Assembly: GCF_040954645.1 (NCBI RefSeq)
Contig: NC_092807.1
Span: 76,834,021 to 76,898,020 of the forward strand
From: Diabrotica undecimpunctata
Taxonomy: Eukaryota; Arthropoda; Insecta; Coleoptera; Chrysomelidae
Length of the DNA: 64,000 bases
Direction: 5' to 3'
How positions within the stretch are numbered: the first letter of the stretch is position 1; the number at the start of each line of letters is the position of its first letter. The notes under the pieces were generated by a model. The model worked only from the letters and a program-made list of their open reading frames with translations, was not told the origin of the DNA and made no database searches. This document shows positions 25,258 through 37,048 of this stretch, one piece after another. Position numbers and translations under genes: made by a program.

Positions 25258-26849
25258 TGTTTTATTTTATCAATCAAAGATAGAATAAAATTTTTATTTT
25301 GTTATAGAACGCAGGCATATAAATTTGCAACGCCCTGTACATCGATTTGTAAATATTTGTTATAAGTTAGTTTTAAGCAGTGGGTTTATCCATAATGAGT
25401 TTTACCCTAAAGGACTGAAAAACATTAGTAAATACTTAAATGTGAATAGACAATTGTTTCTCGGTATTTGTAGATATTATATTTTAAAAGCCTTTGGTTT
25501 TGTTTCGCTGGAAAGGCCAAAGCCACCAGGTAGTTGTTGTATTTAGAAAGTATAAGATAAAACTGTTATCATTTTCAAAGAAAGTTGTTTAGAAGCGATG
25601 CTTGGGTTTTTCTGATGTAAAATAAGAGGGATATAGGAATTTTCTGATTGGTTAGCGAGTTTAAAATGGGGATGAAAGAGAGTGAATGTTTGAAAGTTTG
25701 GAGTAGAAAAGATTATTATGTGATGGTCATCCGAAAGAAGCAATTGAAGTTTTGTGTATTCAGTTAAGAAGCAAGTACCAGTGGTGTTAAAAGTTAGAAG
25801 TGGGTGGCTGAAAGGTAGAACGAGAGATAGGTCAAAGTTGAGAAGGCGAATACCTCCTTGATTCTATAAAGTCCAAGTAAGTAAGTCACAAGAACTATAA
25901 CTGTTAAAAATATTTGCGACACCAAGTAAAAAAAATACTTTGGTCTCAGGAGATTGTTAGTATATGAAAGAGAGGAGAGAATTTTGTAGTTTGTTGAATG
26001 AGTACTGATAAAAGAGGCCTGCTCGTGTTTTGGAGAAAGATTTGCTGGTATGCTGATAGGTTGATACTTAGATCGGAGAAGGCTTTGATTGGTAGCCTAA
26101 CATAATCAACAAGTGGGAGCTGTTTTGGTCGAAAGGATACATCGTCGCGTGTGAATTAAAAGGTCAGTCAATAATTTTTGTGACAGAATTTTTTATATGT
26201 TTGAAATAAAAGACTCTATACCATCAGAAGGTCAAAAATTATCGCTATTTTAAAATACCATAAATTTTAAAGTTTTCTGATTCACATTGCAAATATCATA
26301 AAGTTTTAAAATAAATTTAAAAATTTTCTTTTTATAATATTCAGAATTTTATTTTTTTTTTAGTACAAAAACATATGTATGAACAAAGATTCCAATATTT
26401 CAAAATTTTCAAAGGAAGTGTAATTATTTTACGAATATCCAAATTTCTTGTTTATGTTGTTTTATTAATGTTATAAAAAACAAACCGATAAATATTTGGT
26501 AAATTAAAATTATTTTATGTGGTACAATTTTCATTGGGACAGTTAAGCTCATGGAATTTATTTGATAAATTTTCATATTATTTCTTATGATAATAAAAGA
26601 TATTTGTATTTGTTTATTTATGTTATTTCTATTTATTTTCTTTCCTATTTTATCCCGATAAGGAACAACTAAGAGACACTGGAAGCCACGAGAAAAGATA
26701 AGTATAACCTTAGCTGATTTATTTTTTTTTTGTTTTATAAAATGGCACCCTGAGATTGTTTTTTTTTTATGTATGATTTGCGACACTTAGATAATTTATT
26801 AAATAATTAATTAAAGTGATTAAATAAATAAAAAGTTAATATAAAAGTA
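25255..26849. other. Unassigned; possibly LTR/leader of a gypsy relative
   Basis: I find no convincing gene. 25640-25660 (CTGATTGGTTAGCGAG) loosely recalls the inverse of part of the gypsy LTR at 36.6 kb, and the gypsy-like leader and gag follow at 26850. An old LTR is plausible but unproven. Confidence 0.3.
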
Positions 26850-27605
26850 AGCAGATCGTAGTAAATGGCGAATCAACGTGTGGACATGAAAGTATCTCTA
26901 GTTGTGAATTTGAAAGGATAGGAAACGGAAAAATAGGTGATTGAAAATTTATTTGCCGTCGGAAAAACCTGATATATTTGAAAGTTTATGAAATATATTT
27001 TTTTTGGATTTATTTTTCTCTAGGTACAATTTTCACATATTTATTTTATTTTTGATTGATTTGAATTTTGATAATTTAAAAAAAAAAAGTTTGTCATAAA
27101 TTTATTGTATTTGGGGAGAGAAAAATTTTCGTCTCTGCAGCATACAAGGTATTTTCGAATTTCTTATCAGAAGGGGATAAAATTGAACTACATATCGATC
27201 ACTAGAAGCGAAAACAAAGAAAATTTAACAAAAAAAATCATGGAAACGGAAAAACAGGACATATCAGGTATGGAAAAGTTGTTACAAATGATAATGCAGA
27301 AAATGGATGAAAATCAGCAAGAAAATAACAGAAAAATGGATGAAAATCAGCGTGGCACGAAACAGACAATAGAAGAAAATAATAGGAAAAGGGAAAAGCG
27401 TCTGGACAAATATGAAAAGAAAGTAAAATGTTGTTTAGAAAATGTTAGGATGGAAGTGGCAGAGCAAGATAAGAAATTAATGAACGAATTAATGAAGTTT
27501 GACGGGGATGTAAAAAAGTTACACCCAGTAATATTCACTGAGTGCTTTGTTTTCAGTGGAGAACCATCTCTAAATGAAGCCAAATGTCCGTTTAAAATTT
27601 TTTAA
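26850..27605 (+). pseudogene. Gypsy-family leader and gag N-terminus, truncated
   Basis: The ORF starts at METEKQDISG (27240) and encodes ISGMEKLLQMIMQKMDENQ followed by repeats of the form MDENQxxxx and an EKRLDKYEKKVKCCLENVR coiled coil. It then breaks off after DVKKLHPVIF and FSGE. This is the plan of the intact gag at 40563-42161 (SGIEKILQLMQ, KMDRNQQET, EKRLENYEQEIKGCVEGIK). The 5' leader also resembles that element (TGTATTTGGGGAGAGAAA here, TACATTTGGGGAGAAATA there). It is a divergent cousin cut off after about 120 residues. Confidence 0.7.
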
Positions 27606-27878
27606 ATCTTCATATCTACGAATATGAACATTATTTTCTGCAGAGTTTGTGTGTTTTTTGTTTTTTTTTGTTAAGTTAGTTTTAAGTAATGAGTAAAGTT
27701 TACAGTACATATATAATAACATCGATAATATACTACATATTGAGTTAGAACTGATGAAGCTTTAGAAATATAAAGCGAAACGTCTTCGATAAACTTATGA
27801 AGTAGTTGACTTCTTTTTTATTTGCCAACCTGAATGGCCGATTAAACCTCTGAATTCACTAGTTGAATACTTTTAGGT

Positions 27879-27879
<1 letters not shown>
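27606..27879 (+). mobile_element. Penelope-like element 3' fragment with hammerhead
   Basis: It contains a complete hammerhead motif (27748-27787) followed by ACTTATGAAGTAGTTGACTT, like the end of the foldback PLE at 32.1 kb. It ends at a (TA)n array. Confidence 0.6.
27748..27787 (+). ncRNA. Hammerhead ribozyme motif (PLE type)
   Basis: Seen: stem I GAA/TTC, core CTGATGA (27751-27757), and stem II GCTTTA...TAAAGC. Then comes GAA, a palindromic ACGT as stem III, and C17 at 27784 as the predicted cleavage site. All invariant hammerhead positions are present. The two-base-pair stem III without a loop is the minimal form known from Penelope-like elements, thought to act as a dimer. Confidence 0.8.

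Positions 27880-27954
<75 letters not shown>
27880..27954. repeat. (TA)n microsatellite
   Basis: TA run directly after the PLE fragment. Confidence 0.98.
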
Positions 27955-27956
<2 letters not shown>

Positions 27957-28140
27957 GTCGTTTACAATAATTTTTATAGTTTCACCTGCAAGAATGCTAG
28001 TTTGATAAGATATTTGCTTATCTGATAGGTATCTCACTAGGGCGTTATATTTTTCCCATTTGTTGATAATGACTTGGGGTGGTTTACGTGCCGTATGCCT
28101 CTTCTAGTTTACTTCTATGTTGATGGGGGTGGGGCTGTCA
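27957..28140 (-). pseudogene. Jockey/R1-type ORF1 fragment
   Basis: An open minus-strand frame reads PPQVIINKWEKYNALVRYL then DKQISYQTSILAGETIKIIV. This resembles the core of the nucleic-acid-binding ORF1 of Jockey-clade LINEs (PPPI..W..Y..L...L.....), just upstream of where zinc knuckles would lie. Only about 50 residues are preserved. Confidence 0.5.
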
Positions 28141-28489
28141 GTTGCCTTCCTGTTTTTGCATTTTTAATTCGAATCCATTCGGTTTCTGTATTCGAATCCA
28201 TTCTGTACTCGATTTTGTTGAACAAGTAGTAATGCCTCACTTTATGTTGACGGTTGGGAAACCATATTATATTTTTCTATATTTCAGTACACCCATCTCA
28301 CACGGGTCCAAGAATGCCTGGCCTATTTAAAATTTTAACAGTTTAACTATTTATTTTTGAAAATAAAACTTTTATTCTTAGGGTTTTAATTCACCTTAAT
28401 TACCGAAATTATGGTTTAACTCATTTGCTATCAAAAAAAAAAAGAAACTAGATAGGGCTGTATACTATCTGCTATATTGTGGTTATATA
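28141..28489. other. No gene seen
   Basis: AT-rich joint between two LINE fragments. Confidence 0.4.
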
Positions 28490-29424
<935 letters not shown>

Positions 29425-29429
<5 letters not shown>

Positions 29430-30669
29430 TGATATTGTTTAAAAAATTAATTTATAAGTTATATACTAGATAATATTAGATATAAAAAGTATTTGGTTAT
29501 TTTAATAAGTTATATACTAGAGAATATTATAAAAATTATTTATGTGAGGGCATTTTTAAGAAATTAGCATATAAAAAGTATTTTTTTTATAATTATAATA
29601 TTGTAAATATATTTAAGTGAGCCATGTGCATAGACAACCAACTATACATTTAAATGACAGTTGAATAAGAATTTACGAATATAAGTGGGGTTATAATAAT
29701 ATGTTAGTTTAAAAATGTTTAGTTTATATATAGTCACTGATTTAAGTTTATATTCTGATATGAAAAGCCTAAATGTCGATCAAATTCTCGATAGAAAAGT
29801 AAGGAATTCTCTAGATCACCGGAGATGGCTTTGTTTGCGAAATGGACTGTTCCAGAAAATTCAGACATGTAGGAGATGGAACAAATCAAACATGATTTCT
29901 GGCCAGATGATTCTGGAACATGGAAAAAGATATAAATACCCGGTGATTTGGCATCAGTTACCAGTTCAGTTAGCAGTTACAGTTCAGTCAGATGGCCAGT
30001 CAGTTAGTAAGAAAGTTAGTTAGACACATTTAGTTAGTGAAGTAAATTGTTCAGTAAGTTCAAGATAGTTAAAAGGTCCAGATGTTCAAAATAATAAGTT
30101 CAATGAAGATTAAGAAACAGTATAAAGATAATATTATTGAAGATTAAAAATTATGTTATGTAAATATGGTAATTGGATAATGGAAGAAAGTATCAATTGA
30201 AAATTAAAATTATATAATATTTGGTGATTGGAGATTGGTGTATTAAAAAGAAGAATAAATATAAATACAGCTAAGAAAAAAAGTATTTTAAATTGGTGGA
30301 AGGTGATAATTGGAAAAAGTAATTTCACAAAAACAAGGATAACCGAGGCTGGGAACAAAGACATTGAGTGGTGATTAAAATCTTTATTTTGGAGAACATT
30401 TTCATTTAGGCATTCAGTGAAAGAAAGGTACAAAATTTTGTTAATATAATTTAGTTAGTGTCATAATTATTTCAATTTTAAAGATAGTTTGTTTAAATTT
30501 TACATTGTCTATATAATTTAATTAGTTTCATAAGAATTTCAATTTAAAGATAGTTTATTTTAAATTTTGCATTGGCTATGTTAGATATATATGTGTGTTT
30601 CATAATAGATATAATAAAGATAATTTAAAAAAGTGCTTACAAACTAATTCTTTGAGAACCGCGATAAAA

Positions 30670-30729
<60 letters not shown>

Positions 30730-30786
30730 TATATACATATTATTAAAAAACACTCACTGCTCATCATTCACAAATAATACATCATT

Positions 30787-30789
<3 letters not shown>
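29425..30789 (+). mobile_element. Solo-LTR-like repeat, inverted partner of 10660-12026
   Basis: A TATA box (TATAAATA at 29931-29938) is followed by GGCATCAGTTACCAGTTCAG and several further CAGTT words, an insect LTR promoter layout. At 30440-30575 a roughly 70-bp unit (AAAGATAGTTTGTTTAAATT) is repeated in tandem. It ends CATCATTACA at (TA)n, with an internal TA run at 30676-30725. No ORF. Confidence 0.65.
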
Positions 30790-30867
<78 letters not shown>

Positions 30868-30868
30868 T
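30790..30868. repeat. (TA)n microsatellite
   Basis: TA run separating the solo LTR from the PLE foldback. Confidence 0.98.
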
Positions 30869-30987
30869 GAGAAAAGGAGTACGACCGTCAATCCACTATA
30901 AACTAAGGAACACTCGAAGAGTGGTGGGTTTTTCGGTCAAAGTGGAGAAATAAAAGACAAAGAAGGTGGCTACTTCATCTATTTATT

Positions 30988-31027
30988 GAAGACGTTTCAC
31001 TTTCTGCTCAGAAAGCATCATCAGTTC
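30988..31027 (-). ncRNA. Hammerhead ribozyme motif (left arm)
   Basis: Minus strand: GAA, CTGATGA, stem II GCTTTCT/AGAAAGT, GAA, palindromic ACGT, C, TTC. It is identical in plan to 32056-32095, except that the last stem II base is T instead of C, giving a G.U closing pair. Confidence 0.75.
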
Positions 31028-32055
31028 ATCTAAAAAGAACAATATGAAAAACCAAACATCCATAGAGAAGTTATAACATGTGTGTCACCTTACAAAGACA
31101 TGTAGCAGTCAATGATATTAAATGTGTGAAAAAGCTTACGATACTGGACATTTAGAGATAAAATTGTATAAACAATTAATTGAAACTAGGTACAGTTTAC
31201 AAATTAACAGACTTAGCACAGTAAAAGAACATGTGATAATCATACATAAAAATGTATGATTTGTATATAAAAAATTATTATAAAAAACTTAAGTAAAAAA
31301 CATTAAAATTGATATGTAGAGAACTAGAAAGATTATAAGATGCACTTCCAACAATTTATTTATAATCAGTTAAATTTTGATTTTGACTTTAGGTAACATT
31401 ATTGAATTATTTAAGATTAGAATATAGTATTTAAAAGTGAAAAAATGAAGTTACCAGTCTTTAGCTTATTGAGTGTCGAAGGTAAATGAATTAACAGGTG
31501 TAACACCCACGCCAACAACGTGAAAAGATTTTCCTTGAGGTCAAAATATGACAGAACAGCAAGGCGAAATACCAACCTCTAGTGCAATAGAGCGGTACGT
31601 TTAAAGAGTATGATAAATTTGGGTGACAACTTGTCATTAAAAAGCCAATCATTCTGCAAAATTAATGCATAATAAATTTGGCTCAAGTTACTAATGTCAG
31701 TTCTCTTATTAAGAGCATTTGGGTGTTTTAACTGATTATAAATAAATTGTTGGAAGTGCATCTCATGATCTTTCTAGTTCTCTGCATATCAATTTTAATG
31801 TTTTTTACTTAAGTTTTTTATAATATTTTTTTATATACATGTATGATTATCACATGTTCTTTTACTGTGCTAAGTCTGTAAATTTTTAAACTGTACCTAG
31901 TTTCAATTAATTGTTTATACAACTTTATCTCTAAATGTCCAGTATCGTAATTTTTACACATTTAATATCATTGACTGCTACATGTCTTTGTAAGGTGACA
32001 CACATGTTATAACTTCTCTATGGATGTTTGGTTTTCCATATTGTTCTTTTTAGAT

Positions 32056-32095
32056 GAACTGATGATGCTTTCTGAGCAGAAAGCGAAACGTCTTT
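32056..32095 (+). ncRNA. Hammerhead ribozyme motif (right arm)
   Basis: CTGATGA at 32059-32065, stem II GCTTTCT-GAGC-AGAAAGC, GAA at 32085-32087, palindromic ACGT, cleavage C at 32092. One unpaired base (T) lies between the core and stem II, as in the other copies here. Confidence 0.8.
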
Positions 32096-32196
32096 AATAA
32101 ATAGATGAAGTAACCACCTTCTTTGTCTTTTATTTCTCCACTTTGACCGAAAAACCCACCACTCTTCAAGTGTTCCTTATTTTATATATGTATGTA

Positions 32197-32198
<2 letters not shown>

Positions 32199-32270
<72 letters not shown>
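32199..32270. repeat. (TA)n microsatellite
   Basis: TA run between the PLE foldback and the large PLE. Confidence 0.98.
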
Positions 32271-32275
<5 letters not shown>

Positions 32276-32815
32276 ATTACTGAGTTCTCGGGAAGAACCG
32301 CGTTGAGAATTTAAAACTCGACGTTTCTGCACCCATTTTGGAGCCATTATCAAGAGTGATACGGTTCGGTTCGAGTTCGGGGTCTCAATCTGCCTACTCC
32401 CCTCACTCGAGACGTACCAGTATCGTGTTCTATATTGCAAGAACTGTCTCTCGGCACTGAGGTCTCAATCTGCCTACTCCTCAGTGTCGAGTGACAATTG
32501 GTCTTACCCTGTGTGGCTGCTTTTATACTCGCTGTATGCGCGGGAACGGTATGCGCTGACGTGGTCTGAACTGACGTGGCCTGAGCGGTGTGGGCGGGAG
32601 GTCGCTGAAGCAGGGGTCGCCATGTTGCCGGCAATCGTTTCGCGTCATCGCGCGTGTTCAAGCTGTTAGACCGTGTTTCGATTTCGATAGCTTCACGAAT
32701 GATTCTCGCTTTTAATGAGCGGATGGGAGCGATGGTTTTTGCTTTTTCGAAATCTATTTTGTGGCCTGTCTGAATATGATGTTGGGCTAGGGCTGAAGTG
32801 GTATCGGAATGTTTG
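32271..32815 (-). repeat. PLE pseudo-LTR, 3' side
   Basis: Direct repeat of 34954-35498. It contains the C-terminal codons and stop of the PLE ORF plus a hammerhead-like motif. Confidence 0.9.
32316..32357 (-). ncRNA. Hammerhead-like motif with U3-A8 core, over the ORF stop
   Basis: Minus strand: stem I ACTC/GAGT, core TTGATAA in place of CTGATGA, stem II TGGCTCC/GGGTGCA with two wobble pairs, GAA, palindromic ACGT, C. The two core changes (C3 to U, G8 to A) are complementary and could keep the 3-8 pair of the hammerhead fold. The TGA in the core is the stop codon of the PLE ORF. Confidence 0.6.
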
Positions 32816-35030
32816 ACTGATAGAGAATGTTCGTAAATACGGTTATGGATTCGTCGGTTTGTCTGTCCTACGTATGTACGTGGGCAACTGGAACAAGGTA
32901 TCTCGTAGACACCATGGTCTTCATTGGGGATTTGGTCTTTTACGGATCTGACGAGATTGGACAATTTGGAGTGAGTGGTGAAGATGGTTTTGATATTAAG
33001 AGGGATAAGAGTTCTACTGATCTTGTCAGTGACACCTTTAATGAAAGGTAGAAAGATTTTGGGTTGATCCGGCGGCAAGGTTTCTTTTTTGGATGGAATG
33101 GGGTTTAGAAGTTTTTGAATGCTTCTATTGATTTGGGTTTTGTGGTAGCCGTTTTGTAGGAGTGTTTGTCTTATTAAATTGATTTCGGATGACCTGTGAT
33201 TGTTGTCGCTAAGTCTTATGGAACGGGAAATAAGAGTGTTGATGACTGAATTAAGTTGGGCGGGGTGATGATGTGACTGGGCATTGAGATAGCGTTTTGT
33301 ATGAGTGGGTTTCCGCTACACGGAATAGGAAAAACTGTGAGGTGGATTTTTCTGAATAAGAACATCAAGGAATGGCAAAGACGCTTCAGACTCAACTTCC
33401 ATCGTGAATTGAATGCTGGGATGTATTCCATTCAGGTGGGAGAGGAAGAGATCTAATGTGTCTTTACCATGGGGCCAAATGACAAAGGTGTCATCAACGT
33501 ACCGTAACCAGCAGGTGGGTTTGAGATTTGACGAGGACAAGGCTACTGTTTCGAAATGTTCCATGTATATATCTGCTATTACGGGAGAGAGGGGCGATCC
33601 CATTGGGGCACCTTTGATTTGACGATAGAAATGATTTTGGAACGTGAAATATGTATTTGACATGCAGTGTTTTATAAGAGATAATGTGTCTTGGGAAATT
33701 TGATGTTTAGAGTCCAAGATGGAAATGGTTTCATCGATGGGAATGTTGATGAATAAAGAGACAATGTCAAAACTGACTAGTATGTCTGAGGGTGAAATAT
33801 AAAATTTTTTCAGAAAATCAATGAAATGAAAAGAGTTTTTGACAAAGGACGAGGCGTTTTCGGCTAATGGTTGTAAGGATGAAGCGAGATGTTTTGCCAA
33901 TTTCTGAGTGGGACAGTTGTATGCACTGACGATGGGTCTTAGGGAAACATTGGGCTTATGGATTTTTGGAAGGCCGTATATCTTTGGAATTCGGTATGAT
34001 TTTTCTCTGGGTATAAGAGATTTTTTGAGGTCTGGAGGTAGAGTAGACTTATTTATAATGGATTTGGTCGTTTTTTCTATATATGTGGTTGGATCATTTG
34101 GGACATGTTTGTATTCTGTGGAATTCAGAAGTTCGGACATTTTGTCGAAATAGTTAGAAGAGTTGAGAATGACGGTGGCATTACCTTTGTCGGCCGGAAG
34201 GATGACGATGTCAGGGTTGTTGTAAAGTTCTTTGAGGGCACGTCTTTCTGAAAGACTGATATTTGAAGGTGGGGGTTTAAAAGTATGGAGAATTCTGGCG
34301 ACATCTTGTCTGGCAACTTCGGCTTGGTCGGAAGGAAGATGGGAAATAGCTTCTTCAGTTTGACAAATAATTTTCTCAGTTGGAATGGAAAGAGGAGTGA
34401 CAGAGAAATTGAAGCCTTTTGACAGAGCTTTGGTAGCTGAATCGGATATATGAATATCTGAGAAATTGTGAACAACAGTAGAAGGGTGTTGATTTGAAAG
34501 GGCGGTGGATTTTGCTGAGAGATAAGTTGGTCCAGTTTGTGTTTCTGGGTTTGGGTTTTGTTGCCAGAAATGTGTCGGGCTTTTTGGTGAGAAAGACGAT
34601 CGAAAGTGTCCAATAATAATGGATGGATATTGAAAGAGTGAATGTCATTGTAGGTTTTAAGAAGTTGGGAATTTGTTGTATCTAAGTTGCGTCGGGTGGA
34701 ATGAATTGAATTTCTAAGAAGCGAAAGACCAGTGGCTCTAAGAATTTTGGAAATTGATGAAGATTTGGTGTGATGTTTAACTTGTAAAGATTTTGGAATG
34801 ACTTGATGGTCACGACATGATTTAAGAAAAGCAAGATCACAAAGAAGACGGTATTTGCGTGTTAGAAGATTAGAAAAAGATTTAGTAAGAATGAAAAATT
34901 CCTCCCCGTAGAGGCGAATAAAATGTTCGGATAAGTTTCCGCGGTCAGATAAATGAAAATTACTGAGTTCTCGGGAAGAACCGCGTTGAGAATTTAAAAC
35001 TCGACGTTTCTGCACCCATTTTGGAGCCAT
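32350..35030 (-). pseudogene. Penelope-like RT with GIY-YIG endonuclease, lightly damaged
   Basis: The start ATG (35030-35028, MAPKWVQKRR) lies in the right pseudo-LTR. An N-terminal region with LLTRKYRLLCDLAFLK runs to about 34500, where the frame shifts. The RT follows: YGLPKIHKP, LRPIVSAYNCPTQKLAKHLA, ILVSFDIVSLFINIPIDE, GAPMGSPLSPVIADIYME and the active site RYVDDTFVIW. A TAG at 33316-33318 interrupts the same frame, which then runs open to 32350. After the TAG come LPFIKGVTDKISRTL, the GIY-YIG motif (GVYEIPCSSCPRTYVGQT) and a His/Asn-containing C-terminal part. PLE proteins copy their RNA onto nicked DNA. One shift and one nonsense codon are the only clear lesions. Confidence 0.9.
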
Positions 35031-35498
35031 TATCAAGAGTGATACGGTTCGGTTCGAGTTCGGGGTCTCAATCTGCCTACTCCCCTCACTCGAGACGTAC
35101 CAGTATCGTGTTTTATATTGCAAGAACTGTCTCTCGGCACTGAGGTCTCAATCTGCCTACTCCTCAGTGTCGAGTGACAACCGGTCTTACCCTGTGTGGC
35201 TGCTTTTATACTCGCTGTATGCGCGGGAACGGTATGCGCTGACGTGGTCTGAACTGACGTGGCCTGAGCGGTGTGGGCGGGAGGTCGCTGAAGCAGGGGT
35301 CGCCATGTTGCCGGCAATCGTTTCGCGTCATCGCGCGTGTTCAAGCTGTTAGACCGTGTTTCGATTTCGATAGCTTCACGAATGATTCTCGCTTTTAATG
35401 AGCGGATGGGAGCGATGGTTTTTGCTTTTTCGAAATCTATTTTGTGGCCTGTCTGAATATGATGTTGGGCTAGGGCTGAAGTGGTATCGGAATGTTTG
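34954..35498 (-). repeat. PLE pseudo-LTR, 5' side
   Basis: Copy of 32271-32815. It holds the ORF start, the second hammerhead-like motif, and a partial GIY-YIG coding segment left from the 3' end. Confidence 0.9.
34999..35040 (-). ncRNA. Hammerhead-like motif with U3-A8 core, over the ORF start
   Basis: Same sequence as 32316-32357. Here the ATG of the PLE ORF lies in the motif (core TTGATAA then TGG), so the first codons of the ORF form stem II and the predicted cleavage falls inside the reading frame. Confidence 0.6.
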
Positions 35499-35558
35499 GT
35501 ATCGGTTCTTCCCGAGAACTCAGTAATTTTCATTTATCTGACCGCGGAAACTTATCCG

Positions 35559-35563
<5 letters not shown>

Positions 35564-35635
<72 letters not shown>
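35564..35635. repeat. (TA)n microsatellite, split by the gypsy insertion
   Basis: Continues at 43943-43984 on the other side of the gypsy element. The flanking ATAT on both sides fits a 4-bp target duplication. Confidence 0.95.
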
Positions 35636-35638
<3 letters not shown>

Positions 35639-37048
35639 ATTGTGATATTTAAAGTCTTGGTGCGCCAAGCAATAATTAGCTAATTAATTTTTTTGATTAA
35701 TTAAAATTATTTAAATGATATGATTATGACTCTATCACAATTTTTAATTCTTTTATCTCAGGGTTAAATTCGTGCTTCAATATCTATGCTATTACATGTG
35801 AAAGGTAAGGTCCAGAGAATACCGGAATAATAAAAAAAAACACATATGATCTAACACTATATATTGAAATAAAATAATGAAATAATTCACACTCAAAAGT
35901 TTTCAATAAACAAATCTCATATAAGGATTCTCAAAATTTTGTTCTCCGTACGTGAACAATCAAAATTTATGGTACAAACAATATTAATTGAAAACTCAAA
36001 ATCCCAAACTATTCTAACTCTCCTAATCAAAATATTTATATCCTTTCTAAATTACGAGTAAAAATTGTGTTATCAATAAAAGAAAAAAAAACTGCAGAAA
36101 ACAAAAATATCTCTCTCTGATGATGAGTGGTCCAAATCCTTGTTCCTTGTAGACTGTATTATCTCCTCTCAACCGCTCCCTATGTAATCAGCAATCCTAC
36201 AACAGATTGTTGCAAGTATATCGTCCTTAATGATCTCCTTCAAAAGCAAAAATCATTCAAATTATGATAGCCTTTCTCCTCTCGATAAACTGAATCTCTC
36301 GTTGGCCCGAGTGAAAAATGACTCTTGGAATATCTTCTCTTTACGATAAACTGAATCTCTCGTTGGCCTGAACAGTGACTCTTGGAATATAAGTAGGAAA
36401 ATATGACTTACAATATTTTGCTGCTTCAGCTTCTGTCAGATACACTAACTCCACAAAAACTCACTAACATTCACCACTACTGCTTGCTACTTCTTTGGAA
36501 CCACCAGAGAACAATCACTGTTCCTCTTACAGACTTGGAAAATCAACTGACTATATCTTTTCTCTCTCCTCAATCTCGCTAAACTTTTTTCTACATACTT
36601 ATCCCACCTTTTTCAATCTCCGCCAATCACAACTCGTCACAATTCCCCCATTTTTTCATTTCGATAACAAACAAATTTTTACCTATACTTATAAATTTCC
36701 TAAAACTTATTTACAAATAATATTTTTCTATAATTCTTAAAAACTAACAAAAACCACTTTCTATAATCCCTTCTATTGTCTTTAATCACTGCACTAATGT
36801 ATTTTGAAAAACCCCGTTCAATTGTCTGTGGCTTTCACTTAAACTTATGCGGGTCACTCAAGTATAACAAAGAAATAAATGCAAAGCTTACACTTTGTTT
36901 AGTACAGGAAATCCAAGGATTTAATTACTTTCCTTCTCCGAAATGTTTGTTGGATATTATCCTACTTATCTGAATTATTTTAATGTTTTTGAACTTTGAA
37001 ATATTTTTAAACAAACCAATATTTTTCTCGATTTTACATATCATAACA
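35636..37048 (-). repeat. Gypsy 3' LTR
   Basis: On the plus strand it runs from GTTATTGTGATATTTAAAG to CATATCATAACA. The end pair GTTAT/ATAAC is inverted. It is essentially identical to 42530-43942. Confidence 0.93.

Larger units (their letters stand above)
30904..32180. mobile_element. Foldback made of two inverted PLE 3' ends
   Basis: Arms 30904-31374 and 31728-32180 are inverse copies with few differences. The 354-bp loop and right arm contain, on the minus strand (31761-31579), KRTDISNLSQIYYALI. This resembles the C-terminal tail after the GIY-YIG domain in the PLE at 62.6 kb (KSDIKNLSDIYHLLL). Each arm carries a hammerhead, and the whole is flanked by (TA)n on both sides. I read it as a PLE 3' end on the minus strand plus an inverted partial copy, a known habit of Penelope insertions. 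Confidence 0.7.
32271..35563 (-). mobile_element. Penelope-like element, nearly complete
   Basis: Two direct 545-bp pseudo-LTRs (32271-32815 and 34954-35498) enclose a minus-strand RT-GIY-YIG ORF. At the right end, 35503-35563 is an exact or near-exact inverse of 34923-34983, the short inverted tail typical of Penelope insertions. (TA)n arrays abut both ends. The two pseudo-LTRs differ at only a few positions. The element is markedly more GC-rich than its surroundings, suggesting recent arrival or different codon history. Confidence 0.9.

Noticed and set aside
25310..25345. GCAACGCCCTGTA as a mariner terminal repeat
   Set aside because: Looks like the end of a Tc1-type element, but no partner end or transposase is found nearby.
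32484..32669. Plus-strand ORFs in the PLE pseudo-LTRs (32484 and 35167)
   Set aside because: Antisense of the GIY-YIG C-terminal coding region, duplicated with the pseudo-LTR.
36495..36740. Identical ORFs in both gypsy LTRs (36495 and 43389; 36776 and 43670)
   Set aside because: Duplicated because the LTRs are duplicates; no conserved domain and no sign of coding selection.
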